Made by a program: the position numbers and the translations under genes. A model generated the notes under the pieces. It was not told where the DNA came from. It searched no databases and was given only the letters and a program-made list of their open reading frames with translations. Positions 1 through 6,652 of a DNA stretch of 12,081 nt are shown here, one piece after another; the first letter of the stretch is position 1, and each line of letters opens with the position of its first letter. The DNA lies in contig JBHHZJ010000100.1 of the NCBI GenBank assembly GCA_046758005.1, positions 1 through 12,081 of the forward strand, written 5' to 3'. Origin of the DNA: JBHHZJ01 sp046758005. GTDB taxonomy: Bacteria > Pseudomonadota > Alphaproteobacteria > Kiloniellales > J153.

Positions 1-53
1 TCACGGCCCGTAAAGGACTTGCACCTCCTAGATCAACGCCATGCCTGGCACAC
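1..53 (-). mobile_element. 5' end of a group IIC-type intron (partial, cut by window edge)
   Basis: On the minus strand the sequence begins GTGTGCC, then GGCATGG, then a small hairpin AGGA-GGTGCAAG-TCCT. This order closely matches, from memory, the start of bacterial group IIC introns such as the Oceanobacillus iheyensis one (GUGUGCC, GGCAUGG, then a GGG-UGAGAG-UCCC hairpin). Two short stems are visible: GCCA/TGGC near positions 49-38 and AGGA/TCCT near positions 29-14. The element starts about seven bases beyond the stem of an intrinsic terminator and lies in the same orientation. That is the known target preference of group IIC introns. The ribozyme body and any reverse transcriptase would lie outside the window. 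The boundary could be 53 or 55, because GTG is repeated there. Confidence 0.62.
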
Positions 54-59
54 ACGAAA

Positions 60-86
60 GCCCCGCCGGCCCGAGACCGGCGGGGC
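60..86 (-). terminator. intrinsic terminator of the glnT-glxBCD operon
   Basis: A 10-bp perfect GC stem (GCCCCGCCGG / CCGGCGGGGC) encloses a 7-base loop. Read on the minus strand it is followed by a short T run (TTTCG). It lies 28 bases after the stop of the 129-aa gene, which is the last gene of the minus-strand operon. The weak T run may reflect replacement of the original tail by the adjacent intron-like sequence. Confidence 0.82.
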
Positions 87-113
87 GCCTTGCCGCGAAG
101 GTTCGCCCGGCGG

Positions 114-503
114 TCAGAACTTCCGGTACGCCTTGTTGAGCTCGACCAGCGGGTGGCGCCGGGACATCTGAAACCTGACCAGAAGCTCCCGCGCCAGCAT
201 GTCCCGGTCCTGCTGGTTGTCCGGCAGTTCCATGCCCTCCGGGACCGTGACCCAGCCGTTGATGTTGCGGTCGAACACGGCCGGGCGGCCCTCCTCGTAG
301 CCCATGTGGACGTCCTCGAGCCAGTTGAGGTCGTCCCAGCCCATGTGCTCGACGTACCTCTTCAGGAAGGGCGTCAACCGGGTGTAGTCGGGCGCCAGGT
401 TGACGTCGTAGCGGTAGCCGATGTGCTGGCCGATGCTCTTTTCGCGTTCCGTCTCGACGCCGTCGCTCTTGAGGTAGCGGTCGATGTCGTCCCTGTCGGT
501 CAT
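114..503 (-). CDS. unrecognised 129-aa protein, last gene of the glutamate synthase-like operon
   Basis: I do not recognise this family. The 129-aa product has no signal peptide and no membrane helix. It is acidic at the N-terminus (MTDRDDIDRY) and rich in aromatic residues in the middle, with Trp pairs near residues 56-61 (GWDDLNWLED). It ends in a basic, helical-looking tail (SRRHPLVELNKAYRKF). It has a start codon with a TAGGA ribosome site six bases upstream and begins only nine bases after the stop of the FMN glutamate synthase gene. Co-transcription is therefore very likely. It sits before the operon terminator, so it is probably a soluble partner or assembly factor of the split synthase or the ligase. 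That role is inferred from position only. Confidence 0.85.
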   Translation of the reverse strand: MTDRDDIDRYLKSDGVETEREKSIGQHIGYRYDVNLAPDYTRLTPFLKRYVEHMGWDDLNWLEDVHMGYEEGRPAVFDRNINGWVTVPEGMELPDNQQDRDMLARELLVRFQMSRRHPLVELNKAYRKF

Positions 504-512
504 GATCGGATC

Positions 513-1898
513 CTAGTAGCGCGTCATGTCGGGCCGGCCGACGGTGTACTGCGAGCCCGCGAGCGGCACCATGGCGAGCGCCGAGGCCTCCATGGTGAGC
601 GCGGCCAAGTCTTCCGGCTCGAGCGAATGGACGTCGGTCTTGCCGCAGGCGCGCGCCATCATCTGGCACTCGATGGCGAGCGTATGCAGGAAGTTGTAGA
701 CGCGCTCGGCCGCCGCGTCGGGATCGAGGCGCCGGCGCAGCACCGGGTCCTGGGTGGCCACGCCGACCGGGCAGCGCCCGGTGTGGCAGTGGTAGCAATA
801 GCCGGCCTCGACCCCGATCTCGGCCTCGTAGTCGGCTTCCGGTATGTCCTTGTTGCAGTTCAAGGCCATGAGCGCCGAATGGCCGATGGCGAGCGCGTCG
901 GCGCCGAGGGCGAGCGCCTTGGCCACATCGCCGCCGTTGCGGATCCCGCCGGCGTAGATGAGCGAGATCTCGCCCGACTTGCCCACGTCGTCGAGCGCCT
1001 TGCGCGCCTGGCGGATGGCGGCGATCCCGGGCACGCCGGTCTCCTCGGTGGCCAGGTGCGGGCCGGCGCCGGTGCTGCCTTCCATTCCGTCGATGTAGAT
1101 GCAATCGGGATCGGTCTTGGCCGCCATGCGCACGTCGTCGTAGACCCGCGCCGCGCCCAGCTTCAGTTGGATCGGGATCTCCCAATTGGTCGCCTCGCGG
1201 ATCTCCTGGATTTTGAGCGCGAGGTCGTCGGGGCCGAGCCAGTCCGGGTGGCGCGCCGGCGAGCGCTGGTCGATGCCGGCCGGCAGCGAGCGCATCTCGG
1301 CCACCTGGTCGGTCACCTTCTGGCCCATCAGGTGGCCGCCGAGGCCGACCTTGCAGCCCTGGCCGATGAAGAACTCGCACCCGTCCGCCAGGCGCAGGTG
1401 GTGTGGGTTGAAGCCGTAGCGGGACTGGATGCACTGATAGTACCACTTGACCGAGTAGCGCCGCTCGTCCGGGATCATGCCGCCCTCGCCCGAGCAGGTC
1501 GCGGTGCCGGCCATGGTCGCGCCGCGCGCCAGCGCGATCTTGGCCTCGTAGCTCAGTGCGCCGAAGCTCATGCCCGTGATGTAGATCGGGATATCGAGCA
1601 CGAGCGGCCGCTTGGCGCGCGGTCCCAGCACGGTGCGGGTCTCGCACTTTTCGCGGTAGCCCTCGATCACGAAGCGAGTGAGCGTGCCCGGCAGGAAGGT
1701 CAGGTCGTCCCAGGTGGGAATTTTCTTGAAGATCGAGAAGCCGCGCATCCGGTAGCGGCCGAGCTCGGCCTTGATGTGGATGTCGTCGATCACCTCGGGC
1801 GTGAAGATCGAGCTGCGCCCGAGGAGGTGCGTGTTGCGCTTGGGCTCCTTGGCCCGCGGCGGCACGTCTGCTCGGGGGGTGGCGCGTTCGGCGGTCAT
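513..1898 (-). CDS. glxD: FMN-binding glutamate synthase domain protein (GlxD / MgsC family)
   Basis: This 461-aa cytoplasmic protein matches the central FMN and iron-sulfur part of glutamate synthase. Visible landmarks are a flavin barrel start ITGMSFGALS near residue 110, GEGGMIPDE near 138, QGCKVGLGGHLMGQK, IDGMEGSTGAGP near 270 and the phosphate-binding YAGGIRNGGDVAKALALGADA. A cysteine cluster follows at C368, C371 and C376 (CYHCHTGRCPVG), the expected 3Fe-4S ligands. In GlxBCD and MgsABC systems this subunit reduces the iminoglutarate-type intermediate on 2-oxoglutarate, using nitrogen released by the amidotransferase subunit. The start has AAGGA seven bases upstream, and the gene begins 22 bases after glxC. 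Glutamate versus N-methylglutamate as product cannot be decided from sequence alone; mgsC is the alternative name. Confidence 0.93.
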   Translation of the reverse strand: MTAERATPRADVPPRAKEPKRNTHLLGRSSIFTPEVIDDIHIKAELGRYRMRGFSIFKKIPTWDDLTFLPGTLTRFVIEGYREKCETRTVLGPRAKRPLVLDIPIYITGMSFGALSYEAKIALARGATMAGTATCSGEGGMIPDERRYSVKWYYQCIQSRYGFNPHHLRLADGCEFFIGQGCKVGLGGHLMGQKVTDQVAEMRSLPAGIDQRSPARHPDWLGPDDLALKIQEIREATNWEIPIQLKLGAARVYDDVRMAAKTDPDCIYIDGMEGSTGAGPHLATEETGVPGIAAIRQARKALDDVGKSGEISLIYAGGIRNGGDVAKALALGADALAIGHSALMALNCNKDIPEADYEAEIGVEAGYCYHCHTGRCPVGVATQDPVLRRRLDPDAAAERVYNFLHTLAIECQMMARACGKTDVHSLEPEDLAALTMEASALAMVPLAGSQYTVGRPDMTRY

Positions 1899-1920
1899 GA
1901 CTGGATCCTTTTCCTGCTCC

Positions 1921-2766
1921 TCACAGCACCAGCTTCTTCTCGGTGGGCTCGAGGTTGTCGTAGTTCCAAAGCTGCTTGCCGGCCACGACCTTGGTCATGT
2001 TCTCGACGCCGTTCGGCGCCTCCAAACCGTAGATGGCCAGCTTGCGCTTGAGCCACTGGACGTCGAGGTCGGTCATCTCGCCCTCGACGGCGTCCACGCC
2101 CAGGCCGGCGATCTTGCCGCCGACGTAGATCGTGCCGTCGTACATGGAATCGCCCAGGTTGGTTCCGGCCTCGCCCAGGATCACCATGCGCCCGCGCTGC
2201 ATCATGAAGCCGGAGAACGCCCCGGTGCGGCCGCCGACGATGATCGTGCCGCCCTTCATGTCGATGCCGGTGCGCGCGCCGACGTCGCCCTTGCACACCG
2301 CGTCGCCGCCGCGGATCGCGGCGCCGAAGCACGAGCCGGCGTTCTTCTCCACGACCACGGTGCCGGCCAGCATGTTCTCGGCGCATGACCAGCCGACCCG
2401 GCCCGAGATGCGCACGTTGGGCCCGTCGATCAGGCCGCAGCCGAAGTAGCCGAGGCTGCCCTCGAAAGTGAGCTGCAGGCGGTTCAGGATACCGACGCCG
2501 AGGGCGTGCTTGGCGCCCGGGTTGCGCACCACGATGGTGCCGCAGCCCTGGCGCAACAGCTCGCGGATCTTGACGTTGATCGCCTTGGCGTCCAGCGCGG
2601 CGGCGTCGAATTCCGCGCGCTTGTCGAAGTCGACCTCGAAGCTGTCCGGATAGATCAGGTTGTCGGTTTCCTGCGGCTCGAAGAAGACCTGCTGGGTGCG
2701 CCCGGCGAGGCGCTCGGTATGCATCCCCATGCGGTGCGATTCGTGCTCGTGCCTCAACTCTTCCAT
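1921..2766 (-). CDS. glxC: GXGXG-motif glutamate synthase-like subunit (GlxC / MgsB family)
   Basis: The 281-aa product resembles the C-terminal GXGXG domain of glutamate synthase, also shared with formylmethanofuran dehydrogenase subunit C. After a charged 70-residue N-terminus it shows repeated glycine turns of a right-handed beta helix: ISGRVGWSCAENM, GTVVVEKNAGSCFG, GDVGARTG, GGTIIVGGRTGAF, GTNLGDSMYDGTIYVGGKIAG. The domain is structural and helps join the amidotransferase and flavin sites. I chose the start at 2766 because GGGGAGG lies seven bases before it. The gene then overlaps the end of the amidotransferase gene by 13 bases, which suggests translational coupling. A much longer open frame extends upstream but lies inside the amidotransferase gene and is a shadow. 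Confidence 0.92.
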   Translation of the reverse strand: MEELRHEHESHRMGMHTERLAGRTQQVFFEPQETDNLIYPDSFEVDFDKRAEFDAAALDAKAINVKIRELLRQGCGTIVVRNPGAKHALGVGILNRLQLTFEGSLGYFGCGLIDGPNVRISGRVGWSCAENMLAGTVVVEKNAGSCFGAAIRGGDAVCKGDVGARTGIDMKGGTIIVGGRTGAFSGFMMQRGRMVILGEAGTNLGDSMYDGTIYVGGKIAGLGVDAVEGEMTDLDVQWLKRKLAIYGLEAPNGVENMTKVVAGKQLWNYDNLEPTEKKLVL

Positions 2767-3689
2767 ACCCGAACCTCCCCTTCGTAGGGATCGAAGGTAT
2801 CGATCTCGTGCGGAAAGATGCTGCGGATCGCGACCTCCTCGGAAGCCAGCGCGATGAAGTCGTCGCTCTCGTAAAGGACCATCGGCTTGGCCGCCATGAC
2901 GTCCTTGGCCATGCCGAGGCTGTCCGAGGTGGCCACCAGGTAGGTGAACACTCCGTCCAGATCGGAGACCGAACGGCGCATGGCCTCCTCCAGGTCGCTG
3001 CCGCGGTCGATCTGGTCGGCGACGTAGACCGCGATCAGCTCGGAGTCGCAGTTCGACATGAAGCGATGGCCGCGCCGTTCGAGCGCCCGGCGGTAGGTCC
3101 AGTAGTTGGTCAGCTGCCCGTTGTGCACGACCGCCACGTCGTCGAACGGGTAGGCCCAGTAGGGATGGGCCGAGCGGATGTCCACGTCCGACTCCGTGGC
3201 CATGCGCGTGTGTCCGATCGCGTGCGTGCCGTCGAAGCCGGCCAGTCCGTACTGCGAGGACACCCAGTTCGCATCGCCCAGGTCCTTGACCAGCTCCAGC
3301 GCGTGGCCGAGCGAGAGGATCTCCACGCTGTCGATGTCCTCGATGAAGTCGGCCAGGCGGCGCAGATCGCCGTCGTAGCCGAATGCATAGCGGTAGGCGT
3401 AAGGCGTCGGCTCGTCCTCGCGGTGGACGACGGCGCCCAGCTCGGCCAGGCGCTCGTCGACCGCGGCCTTGCGCTCCCGGATCTGGCGGTGGATGTCGAA
3501 GCCTTTGCGCAGGTCTTCCTGCTCGGCCACCTTGAAGCGCATGACGTGCCGATCCGGGTCGGGGGCGCCATAGAGGGCGAAGCCGGCGGAATCGGGCCCT
3601 CGATGCTTCAGGGCCTGGAGCATCGCGGTCATTTCGCCACCGACGTTGCCGCTCGTCCCCTTGTGGATGACCCCGGCAATTCCGCACAT
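2754..3689 (-). CDS. glxB: class II glutamine amidotransferase (GlxB / MgsA family)
   Basis: The 311-aa protein begins MCGIAGVIHKG, so removal of Met exposes Cys2 as the N-terminal nucleophile of class II (Ntn) amidotransferases. Further landmarks are KHRGPDSAGFALYG near residue 28, HTRMATES followed by AHPYW (the glutamine-binding loop) and VVHNGQLTNY near the oxyanion-hole Asn-Gly. SNCDSELIAVYVAD near residue 212 also fits the family. It should hydrolyse a gamma-glutamyl amide and pass the released ammonia or amine to the FMN subunit. The start has AGGAGG upstream and lies 28 bases after the ligase stop. The length is that of a stand-alone amidotransferase domain and much shorter than full GltB, consistent with a synthase split into separate genes. 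mgsA is the alternative name. Confidence 0.93.
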   Translation of the reverse strand: MCGIAGVIHKGTSGNVGGEMTAMLQALKHRGPDSAGFALYGAPDPDRHVMRFKVAEQEDLRKGFDIHRQIRERKAAVDERLAELGAVVHREDEPTPYAYRYAFGYDGDLRRLADFIEDIDSVEILSLGHALELVKDLGDANWVSSQYGLAGFDGTHAIGHTRMATESDVDIRSAHPYWAYPFDDVAVVHNGQLTNYWTYRRALERRGHRFMSNCDSELIAVYVADQIDRGSDLEEAMRRSVSDLDGVFTYLVATSDSLGMAKDVMAAKPMVLYESDDFIALASEEVAIRSIFPHEIDTFDPYEGEVRVWKS

Positions 3690-3717
3690 GAACGCAGTCC
3701 TCCTGTGTAGGGCAGGT

Positions 3718-5190
3718 CTAGGGCAGACAGTCGAGGTACGTATCCAGGTCCCACTGCGTGACGGTGGCGAGGAACTTCTCCCACTCGTCGCGTTTGTAGT
3801 CCATGAAGACGTCGTACATCTCCCCGGGCAGGGCCGCCTTGACGACCTCGTCCTGCTCGAAGGCGTCGAGCGCCTCGCCCAGCGACATGGGCAGCTTGAC
3901 GTACTTGTCCTTCACCTCCTCGATCACGTCGTAGATGTTGCGCTGCTCCGGCTCGCCCGGGTCGAGCCGGCGCGTGATGCCGTCGTCGATCGCCTTGAGC
4001 AGGCCGGCGGCCAGCAGGTACGGATTGTGCGCGGAGTCGACGGCCTTGTACTCGTAGCGCCCCGGCGCGGAGTTGCGCACGCCGCTCGTCCGGTTCTGAT
4101 AGCCCCAGTTGGCGTAGAGCGGCGCCCAGAAGCCTACGTCGAGCAGGCGCCGGTAGGAGTTGACCGTCGAGCATCCGAGCACGGTCAGGCCGCGCAGGTG
4201 CTCGATCAGGCCGCCCATGGCGTCGAGGCCGATCCTGCCCGGCCGTCTCGGATTCTCGGTATCCGGCAGGAACGTGTTCTCGCCACCGCGGACATACGTA
4301 AACGGGCCCGCGGCGCCGGGCACGGGGTCGTTGCCCAGCGTGTTGAGCGCGTCCTCGCCGCCGCGCCACAGCGAAATGTTGGTATGACAGGCCGAGGCGG
4401 ACACGTGCATGAATGGCTTGGACATGAAGCAGGCGATGAGGTCGTGCTCGCGCGCGACCTGGGCGCAGATCTGCCGGTAGGTGGTCAGCCGGTCGGCATT
4501 GCGCAGCACGTCGTCGAACATGAAGTTCAGCTCGAGCTGGCCCGGCGCGTCCTCGTGGTCGCCCTGAATCATGTCGAGGCCCATCGCCTGGGCGTATTCG
4601 ATGACCTTGAGGTAAACCGGACGCAGCGATTCGAACTGGTCGATGTGATAGCAGTACGGCTTGCTGAAGCCGCCGGCGGGCTTGCCCTCTTCGTCCCGCT
4701 TGAGCCACATCATCTCCGGCTCGGTCCCGGCGCGCATATGCAGGCCGTCGTGTTTTGCCGTGAAGTCCTCGTGGATGCGGCGCAGGTTGCCGCGGCAGTC
4801 GGCGGTCAGGAAGGCGCCCGGGTCGTCGGGATGCTCGCGCCCGCGGAACAGGGTGCAGAACACGCGTCCCACGCGCTTGTCCCAGGGCAGTTGGCAGAAC
4901 GTGTCGGGCTCGGGGATGCCGACCAGCTCCCACGCCTCGGGACCGTAGCCGAGGTAGCGTCCGTGGCGGCTGATGAACAGGTTCGCGGTCGAGCCGTAGA
5001 CCAACTGGAAGCCGCGCTCGGCAAACGTTTCCCAATGGTTGGCGGGCGCGCCCTTGCCCATGATGCGCCCGGTCAGGGAAACGAACTGGTAGTAGATGTA
5101 GGTGATACCCAGCTCGTCGATCTTCCTGCGAACCTCTTTGACCGCCTTGTCGCGGCCCGCCGCGTTCACGAATGTCTCTAAATCTGTCAT
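3718..5190 (-). CDS. glnT: type III glutamine synthetase-like ligase (GlnT / gamma-glutamylmethylamide synthetase superfamily)
   Basis: The 490-aa protein has the full glutamine synthetase fold. Metal and ATP site motifs are visible: E157 and E159 in GTEPEMMW, E213 in GDHEDAPGQLELNF with E220, CFMSKPFMHVSASACH with H269, NSYRRL at 344-349, NRTSGVRN near 366 and RYEYKAVDSAHNPYL near 378. It should ligate an amine to the gamma-carboxyl of glutamate using ATP. Two ammonium-site residues of classical enzymes differ. The N-terminal Asp (D50 in Salmonella) is S38 in QFVSLTGR. The flap Glu of the PGYEAP motif (E327) is W355 in DVGFWAP. As I recall, a similar protein occurs in Mycobacterium smegmatis next to amt and glxBCD-like genes under nitrogen control. 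It is the first gene of the operon. The substrate may be ammonia, methylamine or another amine. Confidence 0.88.
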   Translation of the reverse strand: MTDLETFVNAAGRDKAVKEVRRKIDELGITYIYYQFVSLTGRIMGKGAPANHWETFAERGFQLVYGSTANLFISRHGRYLGYGPEAWELVGIPEPDTFCQLPWDKRVGRVFCTLFRGREHPDDPGAFLTADCRGNLRRIHEDFTAKHDGLHMRAGTEPEMMWLKRDEEGKPAGGFSKPYCYHIDQFESLRPVYLKVIEYAQAMGLDMIQGDHEDAPGQLELNFMFDDVLRNADRLTTYRQICAQVAREHDLIACFMSKPFMHVSASACHTNISLWRGGEDALNTLGNDPVPGAAGPFTYVRGGENTFLPDTENPRRPGRIGLDAMGGLIEHLRGLTVLGCSTVNSYRRLLDVGFWAPLYANWGYQNRTSGVRNSAPGRYEYKAVDSAHNPYLLAAGLLKAIDDGITRRLDPGEPEQRNIYDVIEEVKDKYVKLPMSLGEALDAFEQDEVVKAALPGEMYDVFMDYKRDEWEKFLATVTQWDLDTYLDCLP

Positions 5191-5373
5191 CCCTTACCTC
5201 CCCTACCGCTCTCTAATCAAAGGCTGGTTGGCAGCCCTCGACGGACGGCGCCGAGCGAACGGTGCCGGTACCCGCGACATGCGTAGGGCCGCCCGGACCA
5301 CGGCCGCCTCCTGTTCAACCGGGCCCGCGCCGCGGAAAGGCGGGCGCCGGGACATCGCGCCATGCCAGTACGC

Positions 5374-5403
5374 TTGACGAGGCGTGCGGTAGTCCAGCAT
5401 ATT
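5374..5403 (+). promoter_or_regulatory. sigma-70-like promoter for the GntR regulator
   Basis: TTGACG (5374-5379) and CATATT (5398-5403) are separated by 18 bases and match the -35 and -10 consensus at 5 and 4 of 6 positions. Transcription would start near 5410, about 34 bases before the first possible GTG start of the regulator. The -10 box overlaps the sigma-54-like site of the opposite strand, so the two divergent promoters would compete. Confidence 0.5.
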
Positions 5404-5411
5404 TTGAGCCA
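5396..5411 (-). promoter_or_regulatory. sigma-54-like promoter for glnT-glxBCD
   Basis: Read on the minus strand the sequence is TGGCTCAAAATATGCT. It fits the consensus TGGCAC-N5-TTGCW, with exact spacing between the -24 GG and the -12 GC and two mismatches. It would start transcription near 5385 and leave a GC-rich leader of about 195 bases before the ligase start. Sigma-54 control fits a nitrogen assimilation operon, but I see no clear NtrC binding site in the short region upstream. Confidence 0.5.
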
Positions 5412-5443
5412 ATTTCAAACCGAAGATTTTCAAAGGATCGAAA

Positions 5444-6199
5444 GTGGTCGGAATTGGGCCCGAAAGGATTGCGGTGAACGAGACGAAATCCAAGACCGAG
5501 GCATCGGAGCCGCTCCTGCCGGCGCCGGTGAGCGTCGGGTCGGCCGCGATCACGGCGCGCCTGCGCCAGGCGATCCTGGACGGCAGATATGGCGACGGCG
5601 AGCGTCTGCCCGCCGAGCGCGACCTGGCCAGCCATTTCGACGCCTCGCGCGGCACGGTGCGCGAGGCCCTGCGCCGGCTCGAGGAGATGAGCCTGGTGAC
5701 CCGGCGCATCGGTAGCGGGACCTTCGTCAAGTACCGCCCGCCGTTCGACGACAGCGACATCGCCGAGGTGACCAGCCCGATCGAACTGATCGACGTGCGT
5801 CTGGCGATCGAGCCGCAGATGGCGCGCCTGGTCGTGGTCAACGCCACGGCGCGCGACCTGGAGCGCATGGGCGAGGCCTTGAAGCGCGTGGAGGGCTGCG
5901 GCGAGGATCGGGAGCACTTCTCGCGCGCCGACGAGCGGTTTCACCTGGCGCTCGCCGAATGCACGCGCAATCCGCTCATGGTCTGGCTCTATCGGCAGAT
6001 CAACGATGTGCGCAGCCACGCGCAGTGGGACGCCATGAAGGACAAGATCCTCACCGGGCCCCGCATCGCGGACTACAATCGGCAGCACCGCGCGCTTTAC
6101 GAGGCGCTGTGCAGCCGCGACACCGACGCGGCCGTGCGCGTCATCACCGAACACCTCGAGAAAGCGCGCCGGGATCTTTTGGGCGCGGACACAAGGTAG
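5444..6199 (+). CDS. GntR-family regulator with FCD ligand domain (FadR type)
   Basis: The 251-aa protein has an N-terminal winged helix-turn-helix at about residues 30-100 (ITARLRQAILDGRYGDGERLPAERDLASHF, then SRGTVREALRRLEEMSLV and the wing RIGSGTFV). A C-terminal FCD domain follows at about 110-245. Likely metal or ligand residues of the FCD domain are present: D163 and H167 in ADERFHLAL, H215 in NRQHRALYEAL and H237 in ITEHLEK. FCD regulators usually bind small organic acids. The gene diverges from the glnT operon and precedes amt, so it probably controls both. GTG at 5444 has AAGGA seven bases upstream. GTG at 5474 also has AAGGA five bases upstream and would give a 241-aa protein; both are plausible. 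Confidence 0.92.
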   Translation: MVGIGPERIAVNETKSKTEASEPLLPAPVSVGSAAITARLRQAILDGRYGDGERLPAERDLASHFDASRGTVREALRRLEEMSLVTRRIGSGTFVKYRPPFDDSDIAEVTSPIELIDVRLAIEPQMARLVVVNATARDLERMGEALKRVEGCGEDREHFSRADERFHLALAECTRNPLMVWLYRQINDVRSHAQWDAMKDKILTGPRIADYNRQHRALYEALCSRDTDAAVRVITEHLEKARRDLLGADTR

Positions 6200-6652
6200 G
6201 CATTCGTTGTATAAGGCGCGCTGTTATAATAAGATTCTCGGCCGCATGTGATCGCAGTATCCCGTGCGGGGCACCGGGGCCCGTTCGGACATGCCTGAGG
6301 CTGTCTCCGATCGCGGCGGCGGGCCAGGCGGGAGGACGGCGGCGAGGCAAAAAAAAGGCTGGACAACATCAGTCCAAACGTAAACGCCGCCACGTTCTTG
6401 GGGGGAATGGGGCCATGGCGTGTGAGGCAGCGGCGCTCGCTCTGACCGCCCTGTCGGTCCTGCCAAGGGTTCTCCGGGAGGAGGACCGCGTGGCCCCCTG
6501 CCGGCCCGAATCCCAACCTTCTCCACTCTTACAAGTCCGACTCGGGCGGTGTCGGCGGCCCCGCCGCTCACGCCCGCAGGCAGCCGACGCACAAGCTCGC
6601 CGTTTGACGGCGGCGAGGGCAATGCGTGACGTCCATTGAAAGGGGGAAAGAG
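6200..6652 (+). promoter_or_regulatory. gene-free amt upstream region with TATAAT box and possible structured leader
   Basis: No convincing gene lies in these 453 bases. A perfect TATAAT at 6225-6230 marks a possible -10 box with only a weak -35 upstream. If used, it leaves a transcribed leader of over 400 bases. The leader contains an A8 run (6351-6358), an inverted repeat TGGAC/GTCCA near 6361-6377, a CGGTCCT/AGGACCG stem (6455-6461 / 6482-6488) and a CTCGCCG/CGGCGAG stem (6596-6602 / 6611-6617) shortly before the amt ribosome site. No known riboswitch class was recognised. Confidence 0.4.

Noticed and set aside
90..2051. A 653-aa plus-strand open frame opposite the glxC-glxD region
   Set aside because: It is the antisense shadow of well-recognised genes in GC-rich DNA. 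Its translation is repetitive in Val, Ala, Arg and His with no domain, and it runs across several real gene boundaries.
2767..3687. An in-frame upstream extension making GlxC a 588-aa protein
   Set aside because: The extension lies inside the amidotransferase gene in another frame and is Arg/Gly-rich noise. A strong ribosome site supports the start at 2766.
3646..5181. A 511-aa plus-strand open frame opposite the ligase
   Set aside because: It mirrors the ligase gene almost exactly, has low-complexity composition and no ribosome site of note.
6097..6622. Minus-strand open frames of 139 and 132 aa in the amt leader
   Set aside because: They lack a convincing start site, are Pro/Arg-rich and partly antisense to the regulator gene.
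5959..6639. A 226-aa plus-strand open frame spanning the end of the regulator and the amt leader
   Set aside because: It starts in another frame of the GntR gene, has biased composition and no recognisable domain or ribosome site.
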